Under the pieces are notes generated by a model that made no database searches, was not told where the DNA came from, and worked only from the letters and a program-made list of their open reading frames with translations. 64,000 nt of DNA from Cryptomeria japonica (Eukaryota > Streptophyta > Pinopsida > Cupressales > Cupressaceae): NCBI RefSeq assembly GCF_030272615.1, contig NC_081412.1:543012335-543076334 (forward strand), read 5' to 3'. The position numbers and the translations under genes were made by a program. Below, in pieces: positions 22,301 through 33,084 of this stretch (positions within the stretch are counted from its first letter, which is position 1; every line of letters starts with the position of its first letter).

Positions 22301-23653
22301 TTAATTTGGAGTGGGAGCACCTAACTCAGTAGGTAAGGTGCTTTCTTCATTTGACACAATTTCCTTCTTTCTCCAAATCATCTTTAATTTCTCTTTTATT
22401 TCCTCATTGTCTTCTCTAGGTTGATCTCTGCAATCTCCAGCTAAATGTCCAGCTTTGTGACAATGAAAACATGTCATACCAAGATTTCTCCATGATCTTC
22501 GGTTATTCATTCCAAACCTTATAAAGCAGTTGGCACTAATATGTCCATATCTTCCACAACATTCACACCATATCCTTGTATTGTAATCCCATGGTACTGT
22601 AGAATATTGTCGGTAAAGATCTGTGTGAGTTTGATAACCTCTAGTATTTGCTCGGTGTGTATACCATATGTGGTTCTTTTGCTTAAATCATCACTTCTCG
22701 GTACCATGTCCATAACTATTGTAGTTTTTGCAAAACCCTTTCAATTTTGCCTTCTGATAATTGTTAATAGACTTTGTCCTACATTGATTAGATGTGTGAC
22801 CATATTTATTGCAATTGTAACAATAACCATTGGTCTTAGTGGTATTCGGTTGCTTACCTTTTCTGATTTGACACATATTGGTAGTATGACCTTGATTTCC
22901 ATAGTAGTAGCAAGTAGGCTTCTTCCTTTTGATGTTATTCTTTTTTCTAGCTCATTTTGATGATTCTCCTCTCTCGGTAGTGCAGATTCCCTTCTTAGTA
23001 GAGTCTTTTCCTTTGTAACTGAGTTCTCCTTCTTTGTAGGGTTGTCTTGTGTTTAGTTGCTCATCCAACATCTTTGATGCTTCATAACTCTTCTTCAGTG
23101 TTTCCTTGGATTTCTTTTTTGTTTCAAGTTCATTTCTCAACCTTGATACTTCAAGTTTCAAAGTTTGATTCTCATCATCTTTTAGATTTGCTTCATGATG
23201 TGTATAACCTAGTTGATTTGTCATATTTTGTTGAATACCAGTTAGCCTTATGATTTCATCATTCTTATCAGATACTAAGACTTCAAGTTGTTGTTTCTCT
23301 CTTTGTAGACCTTTTTCTTTATCCTCGGCTATCCTTAATGCATCTAGATTTTCAGTCATCTATATATTGAAATGTTCATGTTCTCTTTTCATTTCTTTTA
23401 GTTGATCAACCAATGCTTTGTTCTTTTCTTTCAACATTCCAATCATTTCTTCAATCTCTTTAGATATACTGTTGTCAGATGATGTCTTGATTTGTTCCAC
23501 TAGCTCTTGAGAATCCTGCAAGTCATCAGATAATCTTCTCCTTACTTTCAAAGATTTTTGCATTTGCCTTTGCATGTCTGCAATCACTTGATTTGCATTA
23601 TCCAGCTCTTCTTGTAGATACACAATCCTCCGAGATTGTTTATAGCCTTCCAT
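22301..23653 (-). pseudogene. S2 Gag-like protein: coiled coil plus five zinc knuckles
   Basis: One frame of about 451 codons from ATG at 23653, broken by about four stops. The first 60% is strongly heptad-patterned (RRIVYLQEELDNANQVIADM, KEIEEMIGMLKEKNKALVDQ, EKGLQREKQQLEVLVSDKND). Then come five CCHC-like units: CYYYGNQGHTTNMC (22871-22912, second C lost), CYNCNKYGHTSNQC (22781-22822), CKNYNSYGHGTEK (22693-22732, degenerate), CECCGRYGHISANC (22526-22567) and CFHCHKAGHLAGDC (22430-22471). It lacks the usual Copia UBN2 N-terminus. Its likely role is RNA binding and particle assembly, by analogy with retroelement Gag. Plant Copia Gag usually has one or two knuckles. Confidence 0.65.
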
Positions 23654-23701
23654 TGATAAGATCTTTCTCTTTAGGTAGTTAAACCCTTTACCAAGATTCA
23701 A

Positions 23702-23713
23702 GCTCTGATACCA
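23702..23713 (-). promoter_or_regulatory. Primer-binding site of S2
   Basis: TGGTATCAGAGC on the minus strand, matching the tRNA-iMet 3' end, 2 bases after the 5' LTR. Confidence 0.88.
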
Positions 23714-23715
23714 AT

Positions 23716-24932
23716 TGTTAGGCCCAATATGGAAAGCTAATGTACTGAGAGGGGAGGGGTGAATCAGTACATCAAAACTTTTCTTTTGTAATAACCTTAC
23801 TATTATACATAAACAGGATAGTGCAGTAACATATAACAAAACTATAATCAACAGATAACATTCATACATGATTCACTCCATAACACATATATTTTGGTCA
23901 TGCAGAAACTCTTGGTTAGAGAGAAAAACTGTGGTGGGGATGGCACCCACAAGTTCACTACTGCAATAATAAATAATGCTCGCTTAGAGCTACATTTAGC
24001 TACTTCTGATAGCTTACCCTGTTAGGAGTATTAAGATCAGTTAGATCTACCTTGCTAAAGGATTTTACAACACTATATAAGTGTAGCACCTGGTTAAAGG
24101 ATTTACAATTTATAGACTTGGTTAGAGTCTTTTACCCTGTTTAAAGGTTTCTTTTACAACTTCAAAATATTACAATAGAATCATTACAAATATTTGCAAC
24201 TTTACATCTGAAATGTTGTAGCAGATTCTATGTGCTCAAAATAAGATTACCTTGCCTATAGCATACCTTGGTAACTCATAAAGTAACTCGGTAAACCCTT
24301 CTGTTTACTCTATTCCTCGACTGTTCTCTGATAACCTTCTCGGTGACCTCTGTGTCTCTGTAACAGTCATAATACTTTGTGATTTCTCATGTATCACGTA
24401 AGTCTTGCTTCATACACACATGCACACTCATTTCTCACATTCACATCATTTTTTTTAACCCTAAATTCATGCTGTATAAATAGACTTCTTATGTCGGTGA
24501 TCCGATCCATTGCTTTGATCTTACAAACATGATTTCTTGAATAAATAACCATGCAAAATATTTCATTGGTTAGATGACCTCAAAATTATACAAAATTTGT
24601 ATGTGCAATTTCCAATGTGATAACGGTTCTGTGTGCGTCGATCTTGTAACATGTTTTCATATGTGTGTCCAGGTTCAATGAATCTGGTAACATGTTTAAC
24701 TCGGTGTATATCAACTCAGTGTTTTATCTTTACCACTCGGTAGCCATGAAATAACACTCGGCAGACAGCTCAGTGTATACTGGGCTTTGTGACTATTTTC
24801 CTTCTATAACCGACTAGACTGTTCATACCAACTTCTCTGTGTGTACCGACTACATGATTCGGTAATAGTAACCAACTAGAATATAGAATGACTTTGTATA
24901 TAAAACTAATGGCAATTTGACAAGTAGTAACA
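23716..24932 (-). repeat. 5' LTR of S2
   Basis: 1,217 bp, bounded by TG...CA on the minus strand (TGTTACTACTTG to GGGCCTAACA). TATTTATA at plus 24475-24482 is the likely promoter box. The 3' end has the C-rich ...TTCACCCCTCCCCTCTCAGTAC motif. Confidence 0.85.
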
Positions 24933-24937
24933 ACCCC

Positions 24938-25700
24938 TTCCTCCTTGATCACCCATTATTTACCTATTTCCTTTTGAATAATTCTAATTCTAACCTCTAC
25001 CTTGGCCTTGGTTTCTTTAGGAGCCACTCCTTGCATATTCATTGTTTGAAATTTGTAACCTAGAGGAAAATGTCTTCTCATTCATTTCTCTAGATGAATC
25101 TCTCAATCTCTCCTCATGTGATATAAAAGATCCAACAAGGTGATCATACTCAAGGGTGGAAAACTTTTTTCTCTGTTCATGATGATGGCAACATTTTTCA
25201 TCTTGGTGTTAGAGATCCCAACACCATTTTTATCATAACTTATTTTCCCATAATTTCTCCTAGAATAGCCATTTTATTGACCACATATTTTACTCTTACA
25301 CAGTAATCACTCGCATTCTCAATTTCCCACATTTTCAAAATTTCAAAATCCCCTTTCAAGGTTTGTATTTTGTCATCCTTGGTTTGATGCCTGTCTTGGT
25401 AAATTTATTTTAGAGTCTTCTAAGCATCCTTATTTGTCCTTACATCTGCAATTCTAGCAAACAAGCTCTTACAAAGAGCTATTTTAATGTGAAACAAAGC
25501 CTATGCATTCTTCTTCTTTCCTCCCTCTTGGTCATTTTATCATTGGTTGCAAGTACATTCCAATCAGTTGGTTCTTCAAACCCAATTTCTATAATTTCCC
25601 ACTGATATTTTCCTATCATAGATATCATAGTTTTAATACATGAGAATCATAATCACTTACATTTAATTCTGGGATTGTAAAAGAATTAAAATTTGAGATG
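24938..25700 (-). pseudogene. Copia C gag (UBN2-type) fragment
   Basis: Minus-strand translation gives TIPELNVSDYDS, MISMIGKYQWEIIEIGFEEP and TDWNVLATNDKMTKREEEE, matching IPEFDGNDYDYW...FESGYKEPTDWNSLTTNERI in copia D (30715-30870). This is the N-terminus of plant Ty1/Copia Gag. Many stops and frameshifts follow. The 3' end runs into a Gly/Arg-rich linker that is cut by S2 at 24932. A degenerate primer-site-like sequence (tgatatcatagcaag) lies just upstream at about 25720-25745. Confidence 0.55.
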
Positions 25701-25745
25701 ATGAAATTTTAACAAAAATAACTTGCTATGATATCAAGTGAAAAA

Positions 25746-26112
25746 TTTAAATAGTCCAAGATAATGATGATACAAATATTTATCAAGAAAATGGAATAAT
25801 AACCTGCACAACAAATGCAATTTTGCTCAAAAAATTTTAAAGAGAACTAAATTTTATTTTTTTCCTTGTGAAGGTGACATGCTAAACAAAAAGACTGTGA
25901 AGGAAAATAAAAAATTGTAGGGGGATAGAGGCTTGTAGGTAGAACTAAAGGATTAGATGCATTAGTCTCCAACCAAAAATGCCAATTGGGTATCATCGAA
26001 GATCTTTCATACATAAATATTTGGAACAGTAGCTGTATCTATACAAAAGTATGCAAATGTATAGAAGAAGAGACCCACCGGTGCATGGGTAGACACCATA
26101 TCTAATGATAAA
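25746..26112. other. Non-coding stretch, probable Copia C leader or LTR remnant
   Basis: AT-rich, no frame. By position it should be the 5' LTR or leader of copia C, but no partner LTR was found. Confidence 0.35.
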
Positions 26113-26117
26113 ACTAT

Positions 26118-26495
26118 TGTTAGAGTATTCGAGTATTTACTTGATTAATTAAACAATATTTGTTTAATTATTTAAGTTCCCTTTATCTCTTTTACACTTA
26201 AGCTAACTTTAAATGCATAATAATTAATTTTTTTATTAATTATTATGTGCAAACCTAGGTTTTCCCTTTTAGGGTTTCTTGACCTATTAAAGGTTGAGTT
26301 CATTCTTTTCTTTGTAAGAAGAAGAAGTTTTTTTACATTACACGTTTTGTGAATATTGAGGTCTCTCTTTTTGAGCATATTTTCTATGTATTTCTTTCTT
26401 CTATGATTTGCTTCTTTGCTTCTCCTTGTAATAGGTTTTTCAGCTTGGAGAGATCATTTGGGCTCCTATGGTGTTGTATTTTCTCAACTCCAACA
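26118..26495 (+). repeat. 5' LTR of the 2.66-kb element
   Basis: 378 bp, TGTTAGAGTATTC to CTCCAACA. Confidence 0.85.
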
Positions 26496-26507
26496 TGGTA
26501 TCAAAGC
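26496..26507 (+). promoter_or_regulatory. Primer-binding site of the 2.66-kb element
   Basis: TGGTATCAAAGC, one mismatch to the tRNA-iMet primer sequence, directly after the 5' LTR. Confidence 0.75.
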
Positions 26508-26804
26508 TTCAAATCTGTAGCTATCTATTCTTGTTTTGAGAATTTTTTGTTTTGGAAGCAGATCTGGGGTTTTAGAAAGTTTTTTTATGCACCTAGGTAT
26601 AGGATTTTTTTCAGAGCACTTTGGGCCTTAACGAACATCACCATCATGCTCAGAAGGCCCAAAAACCCCTATTGTCATATAAAATTTGACCTATTTTGGT
26701 TCTTGAGCCTTTGGGAGTATTTTTTCTCCAGATCCAAGTCGTACGGCCTTGGCACGTAGTTCGAGAAAAAAATTCAATTTTTTTTTTTTTGGCCTTTTTA
26801 CAGC

Positions 26805-27323
26805 ATGCAGGGTACCAGGCTAACAGTCCTGCCACTGTACGATGACCAAACCTATCAGTTCGGCCCCCTGCCGGCCTCGGCCCAGACCCCACACCAGCCT
26901 TGTCTTCCAGCCCCCGCCGACCCTCGACTTTTGCGCACTCAAACTGCCACTTCCCTCCAGCTGCCGCTTCCCGGCAGCCCCACCTTCTCAGCCCGCCTAC
27001 ACTGCTTGCTCCTTGTTGCCTCCCTGCTAGAGCTCCCCACCTCCGCGGCTCGCTGGCCGCCGCCTGACCCTTGCCACCACCACTGCTTGGCCCTTGCTGC
27101 CGGTTCCCTGGCTCCGCTGCCCAACCACCAGGGAGCCACCCAGCCACCACTGGAGCACCACCCACTGGCCATTGGAGCACCGCCTAGCCACCAGACAACC
27201 TTTTTTGCCTCTTTCAGGGGGGGTTTGGTATTTTGGTCATATATTGGGCATACAGAGTCATTTTTTCAAAAAAAAATAGGCATCGAAAAGCTGGTTCCGA
27301 GCCGGACCTCGTCATATTGGTAA
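26805..27323 (+). other. GC-rich block with a 172-codon proline-rich frame
   Basis: The plus frame MQGTRLTVLPLYDDQTYQFG continues with proline/alanine/leucine-rich sequence (PLPASAQTPHQPCLPAPADP). An overlapping minus frame of 176 codons is also open, as expected where GC content is high and stop codons are rare. Base composition differs sharply from the AT-rich surroundings. It could be a captured host fragment or a GC-rich leader. I recognise no domain, so neither frame is called as a gene. Confidence 0.4.
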
Positions 27324-28389
27324 TTTTTTCCAATTTTTTCTATTTGACTTTGTTTTTTTCTAGTCAAAGTGAGGTCTTGTTTTTGCACTCCGGGAGCCGT
27401 AGAATGCGCATCCGACCTCCATTTTTTGAAAAGTTTATATTTTTGGAAAGTGTGTGCTGTGTGATTTCCAGCCATATGAGTTTTATTTCCAGATTCTACT
27501 CCATGCATATTTTATTCATTTTTTTGCTTTTCAGCACTCTTGTGGATATCTTGGTTGTTTCAGGTCTTGGGAACTCTTCTTTGGGTAGGATGTCTCTATT
27601 TTGGTTCTCATTTCCATTTCTAGTCTTCTTATCATTGTAGCATTGTATTTATGTAAACACATTGAGATAATGTGCCATCATGCATTGTTTACTTGGGATC
27701 TTGTACATCATGTGTCTTGTTGTACATGCACTCCTTATAAAGTGCCATGAGAGGGTTGATGTTTGCCTGTTGTTTGCCATCTTACTTTGTCTAGTGAGTG
27801 TTCCTTCCACGACATTCACCTCATGATGTGTGTCAAGTGAGTGTTCCTTCCACAACACCATGTACTTTTCTGAGAACCTTTGATGTTCCTGGTTCTTCAT
27901 CGTGCAATTCTTGTTGGTCATTCTTTTTAGTGTACCTGTCCCTCTCCCTCTTCAACATTATGGGGAGGTTTGTCCTGTTGGTTCTAATGCTTTCATGGTT
28001 CAATTGATCAGCTCTTCAAGCTTTGGTTTCTCATGCCATCTATATCTCTGAGTTTAGTGTTTGCCTTGTTTGCCATCTGATTCAAGTAGTGTCATTTGAG
28101 GGCACTCATGCAGATTACAGTCTTCTCTACCTGGTCATTTTCTATTTCAGTGGAGGTTCTTTAGATCAGCAGTTATTCTTCGACAGAGTTTGCAGGTTCT
28201 TCATGCTTCAGTGGTGTTCTTTTCCATCTCTTTTTGGAGTAGAGTTTTGTTCCCACGTGGTTTTCTCTATTTCTCCAGTTTATAGAGATTTCATTGTATT
28301 TAGGTATCTGATCAGGCCTTGTTGCAGGGACCCATCTTTCCTGCTTTCAATAGTTGTTCTAGGTTTTAGCTTCTCCCTAAGTCTAGCTT

Positions 28390-28397
28390 AAGGGGGG
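28390..28397 (+). promoter_or_regulatory. Polypurine tract of the 2.66-kb element
   Basis: AAGGGGGG immediately before the 3' LTR. Confidence 0.7.
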
Positions 28398-28775
28398 TGT
28401 TAGAGTATTCGGGTATTTACTTGATTAATTAAACAATATTTGTTTAATTATTTAAGTTCCCTTTATCTCTTTTACACGTAAGCTAACTTTAGGTGCATAA
28501 TAATTAATTCTTTTATTAATTATTATGTGCAAACCTAGGTTTTCCCTTTTAGGGTTTCTTGACCTATTAAAGGTTGAGTTCATTCTTTTCTTTGTAAGAA
28601 GAAGAAGGTTTTTTACATTACACATTTTGTGAATATTGAGCTCTCTCTTTTTGAGCATATTTTCTATGTATTTTTTTCTTCTGTGACTTGCTTTCTTGCT
28701 TCTCCTTGTAACAGGTTTTTCAGCTTGCAGAGATCATTTGGGCTCCTGTGCTATTGTATTTTCTCAACTCCAACA
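28398..28775 (+). repeat. 3' LTR of the 2.66-kb element
   Basis: 378 bp, identical in length to the 5' copy, followed by the ACTAT duplication. Confidence 0.85.
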
Positions 28776-28780
28776 ACTAT

Positions 28781-30059
28781 TTCTCAACACACATTTTTGT
28801 CAACAAGATGAAATTCCCATGCCAAAATCAGTCATACATATAGAATTAGAGGCTTCACATTCTTAAATCTCTAAACTTGCCTCTAAATCTCAAATTTGTC
28901 AATCACAAATTGAATGATTAATTTTGATTGTATGTACGAGTGATTTCAAAGGGGTCTCCACTAGTTTTAGACATTTTCAAGGCTATATTAAAGCTTTCAG
29001 AAAGCATAGAGCTGGATGAAATTCAGAAGAGGTAGTTCAATTCAAATGAAAGCAAATGCTATGAGGCTGGTGAATTGAAATTAAGTAGATTGAACATTAG
29101 AAACTTTTTGAAAATATTTTTGTTGATAGTATGGTTGTCTACTATTTGTGTTGTCTCCTATTTGTGTTGTATACTTTCCTGATTTATGCACAAAAACCAA
29201 AATTTATCTCATGTTATGTCCATCTCCTCCTGATTGCGAATGTTTGCTAATTATGGAGACCAGGAGAACATCCCACTACCAAAAAGAAAGAAATGTGAGA
29301 CCACCATTTCATCAAATGGAACCATTGCTTGGACCAATTCCTCTCAAATCACTATTTCAACATAATAGATATAATATGAATTTCAAAATTATCTATTTTT
29401 CTACTAAAACTATTATAGTTTGTAAATTTAGCTTGACCATAAAATGCGGAGAACGGTTCAACTAAAATTAATCATATCCATATTAAATTTTTACTATATT
29501 GATACAGTAACTACTTTTCATGCAGAGTAATTTTATTTCTATGAAGATCTAGATCTAGTTTTGACCTTAGATTTGACCCTATAAAGGAATCACTATTATA
29601 AATATTACAATATTATTGCCGAGGCTTTGTGTTTATCTTGTGATTAAACTTTTTCCCTACAGCCAATCACAAGCTAGTTTGAAATATTGCTAATTTATAT
29701 TCTGAAGATTTGAGACTCAAACATGCTCACAAATTAATTGAGGAAAAACTTGGTGGCCTATTATTGGCCTCTGCAAAATGTCAGAGACAAAAATGGCTAG
29801 TTTCTATATGAGAGAATGCACGAGATACAATGTGTTTGTCAATAGTTGCGGGCATTATTAATATTTCTGACAAGTAAGAAAAATAGATTAAAGCGATGGT
29901 TTCTTCAAGCATAGATTAAAGTGAGAGGTGCCAATGCTCTATGGATGGAAAAAGTGCCTTTATCATATAATATTTTTAAGGGTTGTCTTCATCTCCTACG
30001 ACTGAGTTTAGCAACCATGGCAACTCTTTCTATTTCTTCAGCTATAGTAGTACCATGAA
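28781..30059. other. Non-coding stretch
   Basis: No supported gene. A 105-codon plus frame at 29148-29465 and an exon-like piece near 29663-29760 (ANLYSEDLRLKHAHKLIEEK, preceded by a pyrimidine tract and AG) are not recognisable and show no continuation. Confidence 0.4.
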
Positions 30060-30064
30060 CAAAC

Positions 30065-30630
30065 TATGAAAAAATGATGTTGTTCATGTAGCTCAGAGAT
30101 TTGCATCTATTCTTATCTCCCACCATAAAATTAACATTTTCTAGCCTGCATAACTAAACTCTCAAATCCACCACTATGCACCAGCATGCAGCTAGCTAAA
30201 TTTAAGATCGTATATTATTAGTTAATAGTTTTTATTTCTCATGCAAATAAAGCATGATGTACATGCTATTAAACTAATATTAGTTTAGAGAGCTTTCTTT
30301 AAAACCGTCACCGTATAGTGCATGCCCATAGAAAGTTAGATTTTTCTAGCTAAATAAAGCATGCTATAGATAGTGTGTTTTTTAGAGTTTTCTTGTTATA
30401 ATAAACAACTTTTATTTGCAGAGTTAACTATTGTTAGTTTGGTTCTGCAATAGAAAGAAACTTTGCATTAAAAACAAACTTTTCAACAATTTAAGAATTT
30501 CCTATTCTTTTTATTTGATTTATGAGGGATATGTAAGTCAATTTATTTATTGCTATTATTGTTTTTCTTTCTGTCATTTTATTTTGAATCATTTGGCTTA
30601 GAGGAGACAAGGTAGATTAAAAAATCTACA
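30065..30630 (+). repeat. 5' LTR of copia D
   Basis: About 566 bp, lacking roughly 65 bp that the 3' copy has near 48329-48394. It ends CTACA two bases before the primer site. Confidence 0.75.
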
Positions 30631-30632
30631 AG

Positions 30633-30643
30633 TGGTATCAGAG
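30633..30643 (+). promoter_or_regulatory. Primer-binding site of copia D
   Basis: TGGTATCAGAG, complementary to tRNA-iMet, 2 bases after the 5' LTR. Confidence 0.8.
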
Positions 30644-30699
30644 TAGGTAAAATTATTTTAGGTTAAAGTTTTATTTTTGGAATTTTGCCAAAGTTAATC

Positions 30700-31548
30700 A
30701 TGTCAAATTCTAACCAGATGCTCATTCCAGAATTTGATGGGAATGATTATGATTATTGGTTAATTAAGATGCTAACCTTTTTTATTGGGAAAGATTTGTG
30801 AGATATTTTTGAATCAGGTTACAAGGAGCCAACTGATTGGAATTCCCTTACAACCAATGAAAGAATAGCAAGAAAGGAGGCAAGGAAGAAGAATGTTCAT
30901 GCTTTATTTCACATTCAAATAGCTCTTGATACAAGCCTATTTCCGAGAATGTCAGGAGCAACAATTGCCAAAGATGCCCAAAAGACTCTACAAGAAGCTT
31001 ACCAAGGTAGTGCTCAAGTTAAGGTGGTCAAGGTTTAGACATTGAAGTGAGAGCTCGAGAATTTGAAGATGCAAGAAGCTAAAAGTATAAGTGATTATTA
31101 TGTCAGAGTCAAAGATGTGGTCAATAAAATGGCTACACTTGCGGAAACTGTAAGCAATGATTTTTTGATAAAAAAAGGTATTAAGATCTTTGACACCTAG
31201 ATGGAATCATGTTGCCATAATCATAGAAGAAGGAAAGGATTTGAAACAACTAAAGTTTGATCAATTGGTTGGATCCCTAATGTCTCATGAAGAAAGATTC
31301 TTTTGAAAGTTTTGCGAAAGCATTTTCCTCTAAATTACAAATCACAAAAAATGAAGATGCAAGCAGCAGTAGTGCCGAAAGAAATCAAGGCCAAGGTAAA
31401 GGACAAAACCAAAATTCATCAAGAGGTAGAGGTAGAGGTATCTCAAGAGGAAGAGGTGGTTCTGGAGTAATAGGTAGAGGTAATTTTGATAAGAGAAATG
31501 TTCAATGTTACCTTTTTAACATGTTTTGACACTTTGAAAGAGAATGTA
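30700..31548 (+). pseudogene. Copia D gag
   Basis: Starts MSNSNQMLIPEFDGNDYDYW, then GYKEPTDWNSLTTNERIARK, a UBN2-type Copia Gag, followed by LKMQEAKSISDYYVRVKDVV and a Gly/Arg/Ser-rich basic stretch (SRGRGRGISRGRGGSGVIGR). The zinc knuckle is degenerate: DKRNVQCYLFNM-stop-HFERECR, with the second cysteine lost. In-frame stops occur after GKDL and in the middle, and a frameshift lies near 31180. Full-length plant Copia Gag would continue into protease in the same frame. Confidence 0.75.
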
Positions 31549-31550
31549 GA

Positions 31551-32100
31551 TTGAAAGAAGGTAAAAGTGCTAACTATGCTCAAGAAAGTAGTGAGAATCC
31601 TCCAGATCACTTATTTGTATCTTATGCCAAAGGTGAAAATACTAGTAAAGGTGTTTGGTACCTATATTATGGATTCTCTAACCATATGATAGGGAATGGA
31701 AAGTTATTTTCAACAAAGGATGGAAGTTTTAAATCCAAGATCTAGCTTGGTGACAATAAATTGTTGGAGGTTGCTACCCAAGGAGCTATGGAGGTCCAAC
31801 AAAATAAGGTATAAATAATATTCATGATATTTGTTATACTCCCCAATTGAAGCACAATTTGTTAAGTGTTGTGCAGCTATGTAAAAAAATTATAGAGTAG
31901 TCTTTGAGAAAAGACATGTACTATCTATGATAAGAATAAGGGAAATAGGGTGATCACCCTTGTGCCTATGACAAGAAATAGGATGTTCCCTTTGACGTTT
32001 GGTGAATATAACATCAACCTTGCAAATAAGGCATATGAGGATTCAAGTTGGTTATGACATCTTGGGTATGGGCATTTACATTTTCACAGTTTGAAGTTTC
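31551..32100 (+). pseudogene. Copia D protease and pre-integrase region
   Basis: ESSENPPDHLFVSYAKGENT is followed by GVWYLYYGFSNHMIGNGKLF. In active Copia proteases this reads W.LDSG.S.HM; here the catalytic D-S-G is replaced by Y-Y-G. Next come LEVATQGAMEV and LKHNLLSVVQLCK-like sequence, then GHLHFHSLKFL, the GAG-pre-integrase histidine block. Stops are present. Confidence 0.7.
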
Positions 32101-33060
32101 TAACCTCGCATGCATTAGTTTCTAGTTTCCCCAGGGTAGAGGAGAATAAGGAGGTTTGTGAAGGATGTGCTAAAGGAAATCATGCAAGGGAAAAGTTTCC
32201 AAAGGGAAATGCATGGAGGGATCATCACCTAGTTCAACTTGTTTATTTAGACATATGTGGTCCTATTTAGACTAAGAGTTTGGGTAAGTCATCATATTTC
32301 ATCACTTTTATTGATGATTACTAATGAAATTGTTGGGTATATTTTTTGAAGGGAAAAGATGAAGCCCTGGATACATTCAATAAGTTCAAAGCCCTTGTGG
32401 AAAATGAGAAAGGGTGCAAGATCAAATGTTTAAGGACTGATCATGGAGGATAATTTTTCTCAAAGCCTTTCTAGAGTTATGTGATCTGAATGGCATAAAG
32501 AGGCAACTCACAACTGCATACATACCTCAACAAAATGGGGTAGTTAAAAGAAAGAATTGTACCATAGTAGAAAGGGCAAGGTGCATGATAAGAACCAAGG
32601 GATTGAACAATTTTTATTGGGGAGATGCAGTTGCTACAACGATGTACATCCTCAATCATAGCCCCAACGGTGCACTAGAAAAGATAACTCCTTATGAAGC
32701 TCGGTATGGAAGAAGGCCTAATGTTAATCATTTCAAAGTTTTTGGTTGATTGGCTTATGTGCATGTACCTAATCAGAATAGACAAAATTTTGATGCAAAG
32801 AGTGAGTCATGTATTTTTATTGGGTATAGTAAGAAAATCACTAATAAGCTTATTGTCTCAAGAGATGCAATTTTTGATGAAGGGGGAGTTTATGGTCATC
32901 AAAAAGGCCATGCTGAGAAAAAAAAAGTTTTGAATGATAATATAATTACTGATATTTATCATGAGTAGCCCACTAATGTTCCTGTTTCTAGTAGTATAAA
33001 TCCTCCAAGCAGCCCCTCATCTAGTTCTTCAGTTCGAAGTTCAACTCTAGCTTTTCTCCA
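32101..33060 (+). pseudogene. Copia D integrase
   Basis: EVCEGCAKGNHAREKFPKGN is the zinc-binding C-x2-C part. The core follows: LVYLDICGPI, FITFIDDY, KCLRTDHGG-stop-F, TTAYIPQQNGVVKRKNCTIV, KGLNNFYWGDAVATTMYILN, ITPYEARYGRRPNVNHFKVF. The catalytic aspartates (LDICGP, RTDHGG) are visible, but the glutamate of the normal 'QNGVAERKN' motif is lysine (VKRKN). Several stops interrupt the frame. Confidence 0.78.
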
Positions 33061-33084
33061 AGTTCTACAAGGAAGGTAAGGAGA

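Larger units (their letters stand above)
16748..24932 (-). mobile_element. S2: full-length non-autonomous LTR retrotransposon
   Basis: This 8,185-bp element has two 1,217-bp LTRs (16748-17964 and 23716-24932) and a perfect 5-bp target duplication ACCCC (16743-16747 and 24933-24937). A tRNA-iMet primer site and an LTR-proximal polypurine tract fix the orientation as minus. The internal 5.75 kb encodes a coiled-coil/zinc-knuckle Gag and a second frame of about 1,120 codons; protease, integrase, RT and RNase H are absent. Reverse transcription and integration must have been supplied in trans. LTR termini and multiple AAAGGGGGAG-like tracts point to the Sirevirus side of Ty1/Copia. Inserted in the Gly/Arg-rich part of copia C gag. 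Confidence 0.85.
13900..26112 (-). mobile_element. Copia C: minus-strand Ty1/Copia remnant carrying two nested LTR elements
   Basis: Three pieces of one Gag-Pol frame remain: gag (25700-24938), a 38-bp piece with the start of the zinc knuckle (16742-16705), and knuckle plus protease region (14591-13900). S2 (16748-24932, target duplication ACCCC) separates the first two; the small LTR element (14597-16704, duplication TAATA/TAGTA) separates the last two. Removing both gives a continuous Copia order of Gly/Arg-rich linker, CYYC knuckle and HFERD. A third LTR element at 26118-28775 may sit in its leader or 5' LTR. Integrase, RT and LTRs of this Copia were not recognised. Confidence 0.6.
26118..28775 (+). 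mobile_element. 2.66-kb non-autonomous LTR retrotransposon with a GC-rich internal block
   Basis: Two 378-bp LTRs (26118-26495, 28398-28775) align without gaps with about 18 mismatches by eye. The target duplication ACTAT is perfect (26113-26117, 28776-28780). A primer site TGGTATCAAAGC (26496-26507) follows the left LTR directly, and AAGGGGGG (28390-28397) precedes the right one, so the orientation is plus. The 1.9-kb interior encodes no Gag or Pol. Its most striking content is a GC-rich block at about 26800-27220. It is non-autonomous by content. Confidence 0.85.

Noticed and set aside
26650-27180. 176-codon minus frame, glycine-rich
   Set aside because: Shadow of the GC-rich block where stop codons are rare; no domain, and it runs opposite to the element.
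29148-29465. 105-codon plus frame
   Set aside because: No recognisable motif, no supporting splice or promoter context, surrounded by repeat DNA.
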